64,000 nt of DNA from Chryseobacterium sp. Leaf180 (GTDB lineage: Bacteria; Bacteroidota; Bacteroidia; Flavobacteriales; Weeksellaceae): the NCBI RefSeq assembly GCF_001424585.1, contig NZ_LMPJ01000012.1, forward strand, positions 1 to 64,000. Reading direction: 5' to 3'. Both the position numbers and the translations under genes were made by a program. Under the pieces are notes generated by a model. That model saw only the letters and a list, made by a program, of their open reading frames with translations. It ran no database searches and was not told where the DNA came from. Shown piece by piece: positions 36,320 to 45,905 of this stretch (its first letter is position 1; each line of letters starts with the position of its first letter).

Positions 36320-36985
36320 ATGAAAAAAATAGTGGTATGTGTCATGTTTGTTTTTTTTGGTGAAAATGCAGACAGCCAGCAAATAGTTATCAATGATAAA
36401 CTTTTATCACAGCTCACCATCAATCATGGCGTACGATTAGGCAGCGAACAGACTTTTTTGGATTCATATGAAAGGCAGAAAAAACTGTATGATGATATCA
36501 ACAATAATATTTCACAGGTCATCGCGATTCAGGAATATATCTATCAGCAATTGAAAAATGTTAATGCATCGCTGACGCAAAGTAAAAAACTGATGTATCT
36601 CTATAGGTACTTAGGGAAAATTGCAACCAACTCCGGTGAGATGCTGCAGCTGTCGTTGCAACACCCTGAATATGCAGCATTAATTTCTAGATACTACATA
36701 GAAATTGGTGAGCAGACGCTCAGGATATATCAGGAAGTTACTCATGACATCCTTAATGAAAACAAAGATTTCCTGATGGATGCCATGGATAGAGAAATGC
36801 TTATTGAAAAAGTATTTACACGGGTAAGGACCATCAACGGAAATATTCTGTACATCATTTTAAGGTTGAAAAATGCGAAGAAAATCCCCTTTCTCTATCA
36901 GGTGCCCGTCCTCAGAAACTACATCAGTATCGACAGAGCCATTGTCGGAGACATTATCCGGAAATACAAATACATATTAAATTAA
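36320..36985 (+). CDS. Secreted conjugation-region protein, paralogue 3
   Basis: 221 residues with a short signal-like start (KIVVCVMFVFFGENADS). Alignable by eye with paralogue 1: LQLSLQHPEYAAL versus IVQLASQHPQYAVF, and NYISIDRAIVGDII versus GYINTDKAIVENIM. All-helical. The three neighbours look like a tandem gene family with strong divergence. Function unknown. Confidence 0.65.
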   Translation: MKKIVVCVMFVFFGENADSQQIVINDKLLSQLTINHGVRLGSEQTFLDSYERQKKLYDDINNNISQVIAIQEYIYQQLKNVNASLTQSKKLMYLYRYLGKIATNSGEMLQLSLQHPEYAALISRYYIEIGEQTLRIYQEVTHDILNENKDFLMDAMDREMLIEKVFTRVRTINGNILYIILRLKNAKKIPFLYQVPVLRNYISIDRAIVGDIIRKYKYILN

Positions 36986-36989
36986 AATT

Positions 36990-37820
36990 ATGGAAAATTT
37001 ATTCAGAAAATTCGTCATCCTTTCGCTCCTGACCTACACAGCTGCTGTTTTCGCGCAGGTAAGCTTCAAACGTTTGAATGATCCTGCCATTGTTGCGCAG
37101 CACAGGAGGATGGTGTTCCAAAGCTGGGGCGACTGGAGACCTTATCCTAAATATTTTTTAGGCGTTCAGACCAATTTCGCATATGCGACCGTCTGGGGAT
37201 TATGGTCCACAAAGATCAATAGGGATTATAAAGATGGTGAGGACATCAGACCCCTGAAACCGACAGGAATTCAAAATCAACGTTTGGCTCAACTGAAATT
37301 GCAGGAAGAGGAAGCCCTACGCATAAAAGCATCATCGGATACGATTCGGCAGAGAAGCATTCACGATTTGCTGCACTGGACTTCTGCCACAGTGGACGCT
37401 GATCCTTTATGGCTGCTCTATTACAAACGTATGTTAAAACACCTTTATGAATTTCCTGATCATCCTCAGAATTTTTATGAGTGGAAGTTAAAAGACCACG
37501 ATACTTTCAAAACATTGACTGAGACCGGAGCCATTGCAAGGTTGCAGGAAGAATTGGATCTGATCAAAGAAAAGTACAGGATGTCAAGAACGATGGATAT
37601 GCCCAGGGGAAAACGATTCCTGATGTATCACGAAACCCTTGTTAAATGGAGAAGATTTGAAAAAGAGTTACGGGGTTATAATGACAGGGTGACATTGCTG
37701 ACAGGCTACAAGACTGTTTTGAAAAGTCATTCAGATAACGCGTTATCCTCTTCATGGTATCCGGAATCAGACCAGCAGGTGGTCAGAAAAATGATGCAGC
37801 ATTTCAAGCACCGATATTAA
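36990..37820 (+). CDS. Secreted conjugation-region protein of unknown family
   Basis: 276 residues with a signal peptide (ILSLLTYTAAVFAQ) and a tryptophan-rich start of the mature part (MVFQSWGDWRPYPKYF, FAYATVWGLW), followed by a long helical, charged section and the ending DQQVVRKMMQHFKHRY. It lies four bases after the paralogue trio and one base before traJ. I cannot name a family; a periplasmic or outer-membrane part of the transfer system is likely. Confidence 0.6.
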   Translation: MENLFRKFVILSLLTYTAAVFAQVSFKRLNDPAIVAQHRRMVFQSWGDWRPYPKYFLGVQTNFAYATVWGLWSTKINRDYKDGEDIRPLKPTGIQNQRLAQLKLQEEEALRIKASSDTIRQRSIHDLLHWTSATVDADPLWLLYYKRMLKHLYEFPDHPQNFYEWKLKDHDTFKTLTETGAIARLQEELDLIKEKYRMSRTMDMPRGKRFLMYHETLVKWRRFEKELRGYNDRVTLLTGYKTVLKSHSDNALSSSWYPESDQQVVRKMMQHFKHRY

Positions 37821-37821
37821 A

Positions 37822-39057
37822 ATGAAAAAGAAGTATACAATTTTTTTCTGCCTTCTCGCAGTGCTGTTACCGGCTATGGGATTTGCCCAGACCAACGGTG
37901 ATTACAGTAATCTGCTCCAGTTTTTAAAAGGAGACGGTGCTTTTGAAAAATGGTTTATGGAAGTTTTCACGAAGCTTGACACCAGTGTTCAGGACAGCGC
38001 AGCGGAATCTGCTTTGGTTGGAAAGGCGATAGGCGGTTTGGGTGCGCTTATGTATCTCGGATATCTGGGTTGGCAGATGGCAGCAGGTGACCGGGAATGG
38101 GAAATTGCCCCAATGCTGAAACCGATAATTATTGGTTTTACCCTGATCTATTGGAGTGGTTTTGTCAGTATGATTCAGGCACCGTTTGAAGCGATTGCAG
38201 AACCCGGCATCGCTATTTTCAGCGACATAGAATCTGAGGTCAATGATCTGCGGGTCGAGCGATTCAAAAAGCAACAGGAACTGCTTGATGCTGTTATAAA
38301 ACTGAAGGCTGAGGAGGATGCAAAGCAGGAGGTGATTGATAACACGTCTGAAGATGCCGATGATTCCTGGTATGACATCAGTGACGGACTGGATAAGCTG
38401 ATTCAACCCATTAAAGAATGGTCCATCAGAATGGAGTTCCAAATGCAGAAATTGGTTGCAGAACTTATTGAATTTGTATGTCTTTCCATCCTTAGGATCT
38501 GTGTGTACCTGATATTTTTTATTCAGAAGATATGGGCTTATATTCTTATCATTTTAGGACCGGTCGCCGTTGGAATGGCACTTATTCCGGGATTTGAAAA
38601 TTCGCTGTACAGCTGGGTTTCCAAGTTCATCAATGTCAACCTGTACACTTTTGTTGCCTATACCATTATTAACATCGGTCAGCAGCTGATTGCATCGGGT
38701 TATACCATGGAAATCGAAAGGTACGATACCTTATTATCAAACGGAACGATTACCAATCTCGACGCTTTGATGGTTTATGTAAGCAATTCAGGAATGATCT
38801 ACAACCAGCTTTTTACCTGTGTAGCATACGTGGTTACAGGAATCGGAGTTTTAATGACCCCGACTATCGCAGACAGTATCGTATCTGCCGGTGGTGCAGG
38901 ATCGATGACCAAAATGAAGAATGCAGCGGCAAAACTTGCCAGCAGTGCAAAGACCGCAATTGTAGTGGCTAAAACAGGGGGCACAGCCATCTCTAAAGCC
39001 TCAACCTCGGGTTCGGCATCTTCCAGAGTGCAGAGAGCCATGAAAAATGGGAAATGA
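37822..39057 (+). CDS. traJ: TraJ, polytopic conjugation protein
   Basis: 411 residues. A signal peptide (LLAVLLPAMGFAQ), membrane helices near 75-90 and 95-120, an acidic coiled stretch (residues about 130-190), then several further helices (CLSILRICVYLIFFIQKIWAYILIILG; FVAYTIINIGQQLIA; AYVVTGIGVLMTP) and a basic Ser/Ala-rich tail. Arrangement and the segment ILGPVAVGMALIPGFE match TraJ of Bacteroidetes elements, a VirB6-like channel component of the inner membrane. Confidence 0.82.
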   Translation: MKKKYTIFFCLLAVLLPAMGFAQTNGDYSNLLQFLKGDGAFEKWFMEVFTKLDTSVQDSAAESALVGKAIGGLGALMYLGYLGWQMAAGDREWEIAPMLKPIIIGFTLIYWSGFVSMIQAPFEAIAEPGIAIFSDIESEVNDLRVERFKKQQELLDAVIKLKAEEDAKQEVIDNTSEDADDSWYDISDGLDKLIQPIKEWSIRMEFQMQKLVAELIEFVCLSILRICVYLIFFIQKIWAYILIILGPVAVGMALIPGFENSLYSWVSKFINVNLYTFVAYTIINIGQQLIASGYTMEIERYDTLLSNGTITNLDALMVYVSNSGMIYNQLFTCVAYVVTGIGVLMTPTIADSIVSAGGAGSMTKMKNAAAKLASSAKTAIVVAKTGGTAISKASTSGSASSRVQRAMKNGK

Positions 39058-39106
39058 ATACTCATGATAAAACTGCAAACAATATGACCACTTTATACAT
39101 TTAAAT

Positions 39107-39721
39107 ATGCTTGTAAAAAATATAGAACGAAGAATTAAAGTAAATAAAACAGTCTCGATTGCCTCCATTGCTTTTGCCTGTTTTATCGTAATCACCGGAT
39201 TGTTTTTCGCGTACAGGTTAATTGAGGACTCCAGACGATCCATTTATATCATCGACAATGGTATTCCCGTCTTAGCGAAGCAAACGGATGTACTTATGAA
39301 CAGACCCGTTGAATATAAGGCGCAGATCGAACTTTTTCACCGGCTGTTTTTCACACTGGCTCCCGATGATGCGTACATTAAAGATAACATCCAAAAGTCA
39401 ATGTACCTTATCGATGACAGCGGCAAAAAGGAATATACCAACTTAAAAGAGAAAGGTTTTTACAACCAGATCATCGCGTCCAGTTCCATGGTCAGTATTC
39501 GTACCGATTCAATTACCGTAGATATGGGAAAGAAAAATTTCTGGTTTTTTGGAAAACAGATGATCACGCGAAAATCTTCTGTTATTACCCGAAAACTTAT
39601 TACAGAGGGCTATTTTGAGGATATCATACGAAGTCCGAATAATCCGCACGGAGTCATTCTTAAAAGCTGGCGTATCATGAACAACGATGAGCTGTCAAAT
39701 CAAACTAAAAATTCTTATTGA
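39107..39721 (+). CDS. traK: TraK (VirB8-like) conjugation protein
   Basis: 204 residues: a cytosolic start with VKNIERRIKVNKTVSIASIA, one membrane helix (SIASIAFACFIVITGLFFAYRLI) and a periplasmic domain with FHRLFFTLAPDDAYIK, the expected TraK region. VirB8-type proteins nucleate assembly of the channel. It follows traJ by 49 bases and overlaps the next gene by four (ATGA-type overlap). Confidence 0.85.
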   Translation: MLVKNIERRIKVNKTVSIASIAFACFIVITGLFFAYRLIEDSRRSIYIIDNGIPVLAKQTDVLMNRPVEYKAQIELFHRLFFTLAPDDAYIKDNIQKSMYLIDDSGKKEYTNLKEKGFYNQIIASSSMVSIRTDSITVDMGKKNFWFFGKQMITRKSSVITRKLITEGYFEDIIRSPNNPHGVILKSWRIMNNDELSNQTKNSY

Positions 39722-40077
39722 TTATGAATCTTTTACTGAAACGCTTTGCAAAGCGTGGGCTGCAATCAGCAGCTCAAAATCCTAAAAAATTCTTTGCCTG
39801 GGCAATGGTTTTACTGTCGGTATCATTAATTGCAACACTTGTTCAGGGAATATTTTTTCCTTCCGAAACGGTGTTTAAAATCAGACCGCCAATCGTCTTT
39901 TCAAAGAGTCGAAAGAGTGACAATATTCCGGCAAGGGATGATACAGAAATGCAGAAAATAGTCAGCGAACTGAAAGCTTTAAAAACGAAACGTGATGAAA
40001 GCAATCTGGACAAAAAAGACAGTCTGCGCATCGACTATCTGTTTGATCACTATCAAAAAATAAAAAATGGACATTAA
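39718..40077 (+). CDS. Small membrane protein at the TraL position
   Basis: 119 residues with one membrane helix (FAWAMVLLSVSLIATLVQGIFF) and a charged C-terminal half with KIVSELKALKTKRDESN. Size and topology fit TraL, which lies between traK and traM in related elements, but the sequence is not clearly diagnostic. Overlaps traK and traM, so translation is coupled. Confidence 0.6.
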   Translation: MIMNLLLKRFAKRGLQSAAQNPKKFFAWAMVLLSVSLIATLVQGIFFPSETVFKIRPPIVFSKSRKSDNIPARDDTEMQKIVSELKALKTKRDESNLDKKDSLRIDYLFDHYQKIKNGH

Positions 40078-41278
40078 GAAAATAAATTTCAAATCAAAAA
40101 AATACGTTCTGCCGCTTTTGGCTTTGCCATTTCTTTTTCTCTTTGCCTACATCACGGCTGAGTTTACGGGTGATGTTAAATCAAAAGCTGTTCATTCCAA
40201 TCAACTGTCCCTTTCATTAGGTGAGACAAGGGATTCAATATTGACGAAGAACGATGCGTACGATGAATTCTTTAAAAAAGAGGACAGCAGGACCATGCTC
40301 AACGGTTTAACTAAGGAGACTGATAGCTTATTGCGTTATGATGATCAGTTATCAATGAAACAGAAGCGGGAAATTGATTCCATAAAAGCTGTTAATAACA
40401 GGCCCTTTATCAATCAACGCACAAAGAAAAAATCCTATTACAGTACGGATCAGCGAAATGATCAGGATTACAACAGGTCTGCAGATATTATCAAAATGCT
40501 AAATGAGAAATCTTCTTTTGGGAAAGGAGATGGACATTATGCAGAAGGATCTCGCGAGAAGGCACAGAACGTTGTTCAGCCGGACCCGGTAAAATATCTC
40601 AAACAACAGATGTTGGTCATGGATTCTTTAGAAAAATCGAGAGATCCGGAATATCAGAGTAAGCTTGCTGCAGAGCAAAAATTGAGAGCCAATAAAGATA
40701 AGATGACCGAGTTTCTGAATTCTACATTTAATGTCAGCAAGTCAGGAATGAGTAATGAATTCAATGCTTTCTACAGGGAAAAAGAAAACAGTTTTATCAA
40801 AGCGGTCATTGACGAAAACAGCAAGGGCTTTCTTGGAAGCAGAATACGGTTCCGATTGTTGGAGGACATTTTTGTCGGAAACAAAAAGATAATCAAAGGT
40901 TCGGTTTTATATGGTCAGATATCCGGGTTTTCAATGCAGAGGGTAGATCTTACAATTGTTTCAGTATTTACCAAAGGGGAGATCTATCCTGTCAATCTTT
41001 CTATTTATGATGTTGACGGTACGAAAGGACTGTACGTTCCGGAAAGTGTTTTCAGAGATATGATACGGGAAATGGGAACCAATTCTGTACAGGGCACTCC
41101 ACTGGATATCGGAGGAAAAGGTTTTTTCTCAAGTATTGGAACCAGCCTTTTCACATCTACCTCTAAATCTATAGCTAATCTGATCAAAACCAATACAGCA
41201 AAACTGAAATATAATTCTTACGTTTTTCTGATTGATGAAAAGCAGCTGAAAGATTTACAAAACCAACAAAATAAATAA
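40067..41278 (+). CDS. traM: TraM (VirB10-like) conjugation protein
   Basis: 403 residues. One membrane helix near the start (VLPLLALPFLFLFAYITAEF), a long hydrophilic Ser/Asp/Lys-rich region, and a C-terminal domain with FVGNKKIIKGSVLYGQISGF and YDVDGTKGLYVPES, the usual TraM signature. It links inner- and outer-membrane parts of the channel with TraN. Separated by three bases from traN. Confidence 0.88.
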   Translation: MDIKKINFKSKKYVLPLLALPFLFLFAYITAEFTGDVKSKAVHSNQLSLSLGETRDSILTKNDAYDEFFKKEDSRTMLNGLTKETDSLLRYDDQLSMKQKREIDSIKAVNNRPFINQRTKKKSYYSTDQRNDQDYNRSADIIKMLNEKSSFGKGDGHYAEGSREKAQNVVQPDPVKYLKQQMLVMDSLEKSRDPEYQSKLAAEQKLRANKDKMTEFLNSTFNVSKSGMSNEFNAFYREKENSFIKAVIDENSKGFLGSRIRFRLLEDIFVGNKKIIKGSVLYGQISGFSMQRVDLTIVSVFTKGEIYPVNLSIYDVDGTKGLYVPESVFRDMIREMGTNSVQGTPLDIGGKGFFSSIGTSLFTSTSKSIANLIKTNTAKLKYNSYVFLIDEKQLKDLQNQQNK

Positions 41279-41281
41279 ATT

Positions 41282-42157
41282 ATGAAAAAGACCCTATATA
41301 TCGTTTTACTTTTTATTGTCAATTGTTTGACGGCACAGACTGCTACAAAAGAAAAAATTGTGTCCGATTTACCTGAAATTGAAATCACCGAGGGAATCAA
41401 CTTGCATATTATTTCACCTGAACCTATTCAGTATGTGGATCTGTCAACCCAAAAACTCACCGGTGATCTTCCGTCAGGAAATATTGCCAGAATTAAAATA
41501 ATAGGTGTAGATACATCCGATTCGAAAAATGAGGAAGGAGCGATGGCTCACAACCGCTATGGTACGGGGGAAAACATGGGTATCATTACCGTAGTAGCAC
41601 AATCTTTCATTGCCCAGTACAAAGCCGTTTACAGAATGCCCGGAAATCTGAACACCGTTACCAACCTCCACATCCAACCTGAGGAAATGCAGCCTGTAGA
41701 GTTTGATAAAACGGCTTTTTCCAGTATGGAACTGAAGAAATTCGCAACGGATATTATTCAGCAGGCATCAGGGCAAAACCCGATCAGAAAAGTAACCGAT
41801 CTAAAACTTAGCTTCCAGCTTAATAATGTTTATGTTATCAGTGACTATATCTTTTTAGATATGACGATCCAAAATAATTCAAATCTCAGTTATGATATTG
41901 AAGATCTGAAGTTCACATTGGAAGATAAAAAGATATATAAAGCAACAAACAATCAAAGTGTTGATCTTAATCCCATATATCAACTGAATACTCAAAAACA
42001 GTTCAGGAAAAGTTTCAGGAACATCTATGTTTTCAAAAAATTTACTTACCCCAACTCAAAAGTGCTGAAGATCCGACTCGTCGAGGAACAGATTTCCGGA
42101 AGAACAATCGAAATGAAAGTCAATTACTCCGAAATTCTGAAAGCAGATACTTTATAA
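41282..42157 (+). CDS. traN: TraN (VirB9-like) conjugation protein
   Basis: 291 residues with a signal peptide (LYIVLLFIVNCLTAQ). The mature part has VDLSTQKLTGDLPSGNIARI and a C-terminal beta domain with FQLNNVYVISDYIFLDMTIQ and FRNIYVFKKFTYPNSKVLKI, typical of TraN. Forms the outer-membrane end of the transfer channel. No traO, traP or traQ homologue follows; the coupling-protein gene comes next. Confidence 0.87.
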   Translation: MKKTLYIVLLFIVNCLTAQTATKEKIVSDLPEIEITEGINLHIISPEPIQYVDLSTQKLTGDLPSGNIARIKIIGVDTSDSKNEEGAMAHNRYGTGENMGIITVVAQSFIAQYKAVYRMPGNLNTVTNLHIQPEEMQPVEFDKTAFSSMELKKFATDIIQQASGQNPIRKVTDLKLSFQLNNVYVISDYIFLDMTIQNNSNLSYDIEDLKFTLEDKKIYKATNNQSVDLNPIYQLNTQKQFRKSFRNIYVFKKFTYPNSKVLKIRLVEEQISGRTIEMKVNYSEILKADTL

Positions 42158-42205
42158 TCTTTTGGTATTCTATAGATCTTGATCATAATCCAATAATATT
42201 ATTCA

Positions 42206-44194
42206 ATGCAAGAACAACAACATCAGATAAAAATCTACGGATTTCTGCAGAAGGCAGTATATGCGGTCGTTGCATTAGATTGTGCCTCTCTTTTTTACCT
42301 GAATGCTGATATTCCGGTAGTATCTGAATTATTAAAGAATTTTTCCAAGCTAGCTTTTATCTATCCGCCAGCCAATGCAAAGTTTGCCACCCTTCTTTTA
42401 ATAGGATTGGTGGCAATAGGAACAAAGGCTAAGAAAAAGAAGGACCTTAATATATCAGTCGAAATTATTGTTCCCATATTGTGCGGACTTACCCTTATTT
42501 TTTCGTCATTGCTCTGGCAAGATGAGGCTGGAAATGCAGCGCTTCCAAAATTCCTACCAGGCTTGAATTCCTACCAGGTATTCTACGCGGTTCTATCCTT
42601 TCTTGGAGCTGTTATTCTTCAGATGGGAGCCGACAGCATCTCAAAGCTGATGCAGCAAAAAATGGGTAAAGACCGATGGAATGTAGAGGAAGAGTCTTTC
42701 GATCAGAATCAGGAATTGATATGTTCAGAGACTACAATCAATATTCCGTATCTATTCAGGTACAAAAACCTAAGCAACAAAGGCTGGATGAATATTAATC
42801 CATTTCGTGGAACAATGGTGATCGGGACACCGGGTAGCGGTAAATCTTTCGGTGTTATTAATCCTGCGATCCGGCAGATGATTGCCAAAGGGTTTTGCCT
42901 TTGTATCTATGATTTTAAGTTTCCGGATTTAGCACAGATTGCCTACTATCATTACCTGTTGAAAAAAACCAGAGAATCAGACTATTCGTACAGCTTTCAC
43001 GTGATCAATTTGAATGAGATTGAAAAATCAAGAAGAGTCAATCCTTTCAGAAAAGAATACATCCGGACTCTGGCCGAAGCTCAGGAGATGGCAGAATCAA
43101 TGGTGTCTTCTTTACAAAAGGGAGGCGCTACAGCAGGCGGTGGTGCAGACCAGTTTTTTACCCAGTCGGCCATCAATTTTTTATCATCCTGCATTTATTT
43201 TTTTGCCACCTACGAAAACGGTAAATATTCAGATCTGCCTCATATTTTATCTTTTATGAACAGAAGCTATAAAGAGATATTTGATACCCTCTTTACCAAC
43301 GAGGAAATTTTTTCCTTACTCTCGCCTTTTAAGTCCGCATATGAAAATAAGGCGTTTGACCAGTTGGAAGGTCAGGTAGGTACGTTGAAGATTTTCCTTT
43401 CCAGGCTGGCCACCAAGGAAAGCTTTTGGGTCTTTTCAGGTGATGAGGTGGAATTAAAGTTCACGGACAAAACAAATCCCTCTATCATCATTCTCGCCTC
43501 TGACCCGGGGACGCAGGATATTAATTCCGCGCTTTATTCGTCAATACTGAACAGAACTTTGCGGCTGATTAATTCAAAGCAGAATTTACCGGGAGGAATA
43601 ATTGCTGATGAGTTTCCAACGATTTATATTCATAAAATTGATAACATCGTTGCTACCGCACGAAGTAATAAGGTAGCTGTCTTATTAGGACTGCAGGAAC
43701 TCCCGCAACTGCGTCAGTTTTATAAAAAAGAAGTGGCAGACACGATCTCTGCTATTGTCGGAAATGTTCTCTCGGGATCCGCGAGGGATAAAAATACACT
43801 CGAATGGCTGGAGAAACTCTTTGGAAAGATAAAGCAAAAAAGTTTTTCCCAATCCATATCCCAGCAGGGAACATCCACCAGTATCAACGAAAAAATGGAT
43901 CATATGATCCCTGCCGGAAAAATCGCAGCCTTAAAAACCGGAGAAATGGTGGGGATGATTGCTCAGGGTGAGGAGAACAATACGGATGAATATAAAACAT
44001 CTGCTATAAACGGTAAAATCAATCTGGATATGAATGCCATCGAAAAAGAAGAAAAAAGCTATGTGAAAACACCGACCTATTACTCTTTCATCGATAAAAT
44101 GGGCATCGATAGGAAAGAAGAAGTGCTTATGACGAATTTCCGCAAGATCAATAAGGAAGTGGAATTAATCGTCAGTGAGCTTATTAAGATATAA
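42206..44194 (+). CDS. Type IV coupling protein (VirD4/MobC-like)
   Basis: 662 residues. About four membrane helices in the first 150 residues, then a Walker A MVIGTPGSGKSFGVI near 205-215, a Walker B region GGIIADEFPTIY near 465, and TARSNKVAVLLGLQELPQL, the motif of coupling proteins. It brings the relaxase-DNA complex to the channel. The placement after traN differs from CTnDOT, where the equivalent mobC lies with the mobilisation genes upstream. Confidence 0.9.
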   Translation: MQEQQHQIKIYGFLQKAVYAVVALDCASLFYLNADIPVVSELLKNFSKLAFIYPPANAKFATLLLIGLVAIGTKAKKKKDLNISVEIIVPILCGLTLIFSSLLWQDEAGNAALPKFLPGLNSYQVFYAVLSFLGAVILQMGADSISKLMQQKMGKDRWNVEEESFDQNQELICSETTINIPYLFRYKNLSNKGWMNINPFRGTMVIGTPGSGKSFGVINPAIRQMIAKGFCLCIYDFKFPDLAQIAYYHYLLKKTRESDYSYSFHVINLNEIEKSRRVNPFRKEYIRTLAEAQEMAESMVSSLQKGGATAGGGADQFFTQSAINFLSSCIYFFATYENGKYSDLPHILSFMNRSYKEIFDTLFTNEEIFSLLSPFKSAYENKAFDQLEGQVGTLKIFLSRLATKESFWVFSGDEVELKFTDKTNPSIIILASDPGTQDINSALYSSILNRTLRLINSKQNLPGGIIADEFPTIYIHKIDNIVATARSNKVAVLLGLQELPQLRQFYKKEVADTISAIVGNVLSGSARDKNTLEWLEKLFGKIKQKSFSQSISQQGTSTSINEKMDHMIPAGKIAALKTGEMVGMIAQGEENNTDEYKTSAINGKINLDMNAIEKEEKSYVKTPTYYSFIDKMGIDRKEEVLMTNFRKINKEVELIVSELIKI

Positions 44195-44234
44195 TGATGC
44201 CCCTTATGATAATGAATAAAGAAAGTCAATACAG

Positions 44235-45065
44235 ATGAAAAAATATAAAATAGTATTGTTAGCCTTCATTTTTTTGAGTGCAAGATTCTTTTCACAGTTT
44301 AATACCATCACCGCCATTGTACCAAAGAAATCTGATCATCTGACCGTATATGAAGAAGTCACTGTGGAAGGTCAGATAAGAAAAAAGGATACTCAAAAAT
44401 TTTGGAAACAGCTTTTAAATTTCTCGGCGAAATCAGATTTAATAAGCAAAATCGATTCGCTTAAAACAATGGTTGATAGCTATGGTCAGCAGAGAAGTCT
44501 GCTTGAAAGTGAAATGGAATCTTTAAAAAGTAATGTATTGCAGCTAATTAAAATGCAAAAGGATGAAGTGGCAGAAGTACAGGATACGCATCAATACGTT
44601 AAAACTGAAGAAATGAAAGTTAATACAACCGATTTTGTAAAGATCAGCATGCCGCTTAATAAGATGCTTGTAACATCATCCTATGGAAACAGATTGCATC
44701 CAATTTACGGAAGAAAAAAAATGCATAATGGAATAGATCTCAGGGCCTACTATGAAAATATTTATTCTGTTTTGGATGGGGTTGTAACGGATATCGGACG
44801 GGATGTAAAAGGCGGAGGAAACTTCATTAAAATAACACATTTCAACCGTTTTGAAACTTCATATCTGCATCTTTCTGAGATTTATTATCGGACAGGAGAA
44901 AAAGTGAAAGCAGGATATATTATTGGGAAAAGCGGAAATTCTGGTAACTCCACTGGACCACATCTGCATTTTTCGGTAAAAGAATTAGGACAAAATATTA
45001 ACCCTTCAGACTTTTTGAGCGACCTCGTAAAAGTTTACAATTTAACAACAAGATATAATGAGTAG
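44235..45065 (+). CDS. M23 (LytM-like) peptidoglycan endopeptidase
   Basis: 276 residues: a signal peptide (IVLLAFIFLSARFFSQ), a coiled-coil section (about 75-115) and a LytM domain with MHNGIDLRA near 162-170 and PHLHFSV near 240-246, giving the zinc ligands H-x3-D and HxH. It opens the cell wall for the transfer apparatus. Overlaps the next gene by eight bases. Confidence 0.88.
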   Translation: MKKYKIVLLAFIFLSARFFSQFNTITAIVPKKSDHLTVYEEVTVEGQIRKKDTQKFWKQLLNFSAKSDLISKIDSLKTMVDSYGQQRSLLESEMESLKSNVLQLIKMQKDEVAEVQDTHQYVKTEEMKVNTTDFVKISMPLNKMLVTSSYGNRLHPIYGRKKMHNGIDLRAYYENIYSVLDGVVTDIGRDVKGGGNFIKITHFNRFETSYLHLSEIYYRTGEKVKAGYIIGKSGNSGNSTGPHLHFSVKELGQNINPSDFLSDLVKVYNLTTRYNE

Positions 45066-45756
45066 AGAAAATTTACCAGCAGATGAGCTGATCAAATTTG
45101 GAATCATGAATGATGATTTATCATTCTCAGACAAACTTAGCCAAGAAGATATTTATAAGTTTTTAAATGGCTACACTATCGTTGCAGATCATGACAAAAA
45201 CAGGGCAACTTTCCAGCTGGTGGATAGCAACACCACTCTGAAGGTCATATTACTGGAACGGGACAAAAGCATACATGAGATTCTGCTTAACAGTAGGAAT
45301 CATATTGAATATTCCAGCGTTCAGGACTTTTCAGACGCGGATGGGAATATGATCTTTCAAAAAAAAGCCCACATATATGATAAGGAAAACCGAAAAGTGG
45401 TTGAATTTGATTTCGTTAAGAATGCGCGGGAATTAACCCCCATTATCGCCGATACGAAGGATACAGTGGAACTTAATAGATACATGGATGAACTTGTAAA
45501 GTACAGAATATTTCTTCAAAAGAAAGCCGACCAATTTCCAAACGTAGCAAATGAATTAATTCTTGATCTCCAGATTGTTACCAAAGAATTGGGTGTCATA
45601 AGTGAAATTTCCAAAAATTTGAATCTACCTGATTCGCAGCGTCAATACAGACCACACCTAACAGTCACTAATGGTGATTCAGATGCTATAGGACAGCAAA
45701 GTGAAGATCATGAAATAGAAGAGGAGATAGAAAAGCCAAGAACTTTCAGACGGTAA
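45058..45756 (+). CDS. Element-encoded protein of unknown function
   Basis: 232 residues, soluble, acidic. The middle contains SNTTLKVILLERDKSIHEIL and KKAHIYDKENRKVVEFDFV, beta-rich, and a helical section with YMDELVKYRIFLQKKADQFP. No family recognised with certainty. Coupled to the M23 gene by overlap. The C-terminal end is followed in the +1 frame by a second short open frame (see 45731-45889). Confidence 0.55.
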   Translation: MSRENLPADELIKFGIMNDDLSFSDKLSQEDIYKFLNGYTIVADHDKNRATFQLVDSNTTLKVILLERDKSIHEILLNSRNHIEYSSVQDFSDADGNMIFQKKAHIYDKENRKVVEFDFVKNARELTPIIADTKDTVELNRYMDELVKYRIFLQKKADQFPNVANELILDLQIVTKELGVISEISKNLNLPDSQRQYRPHLTVTNGDSDAIGQQSEDHEIEEEIEKPRTFRR

Positions 45757-45889
45757 GGCGAAACACAATAGGCCATATCAGCATTATCACTACTTAGGAA
45801 TGTGGTATACCGGAGAAACCTTTACCATGAAAAGGGAAGATCTCTACCTCAGATATCAGTCAGCAAAACATAAAAAACTTAATTATTAA
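45731..45889 (+). CDS. Short open frame, possible small protein or frameshifted tail
   Basis: A 52-codon frame between TAG 45728 and TAA 45887 with a protein-like sequence: KHNRPYQHYHYLGMWYTGET then FTMKREDLYLRYQSAKH. It lacks an ATG at its beginning (first ATG at 45800, leaving 29 residues). It overlaps the end of the preceding gene in the +1 frame, so it could be that gene's original tail after a one-base change, or a small gene with a non-ATG start. Confidence 0.4.
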   Translation, partial: KSQELSDGKAKHNRPYQHYHYLGMWYTGETFTMKREDLYLRYQSAKHKKLNY

Positions 45890-45905
45890 TCAAAACCCAA
45901 TTACT

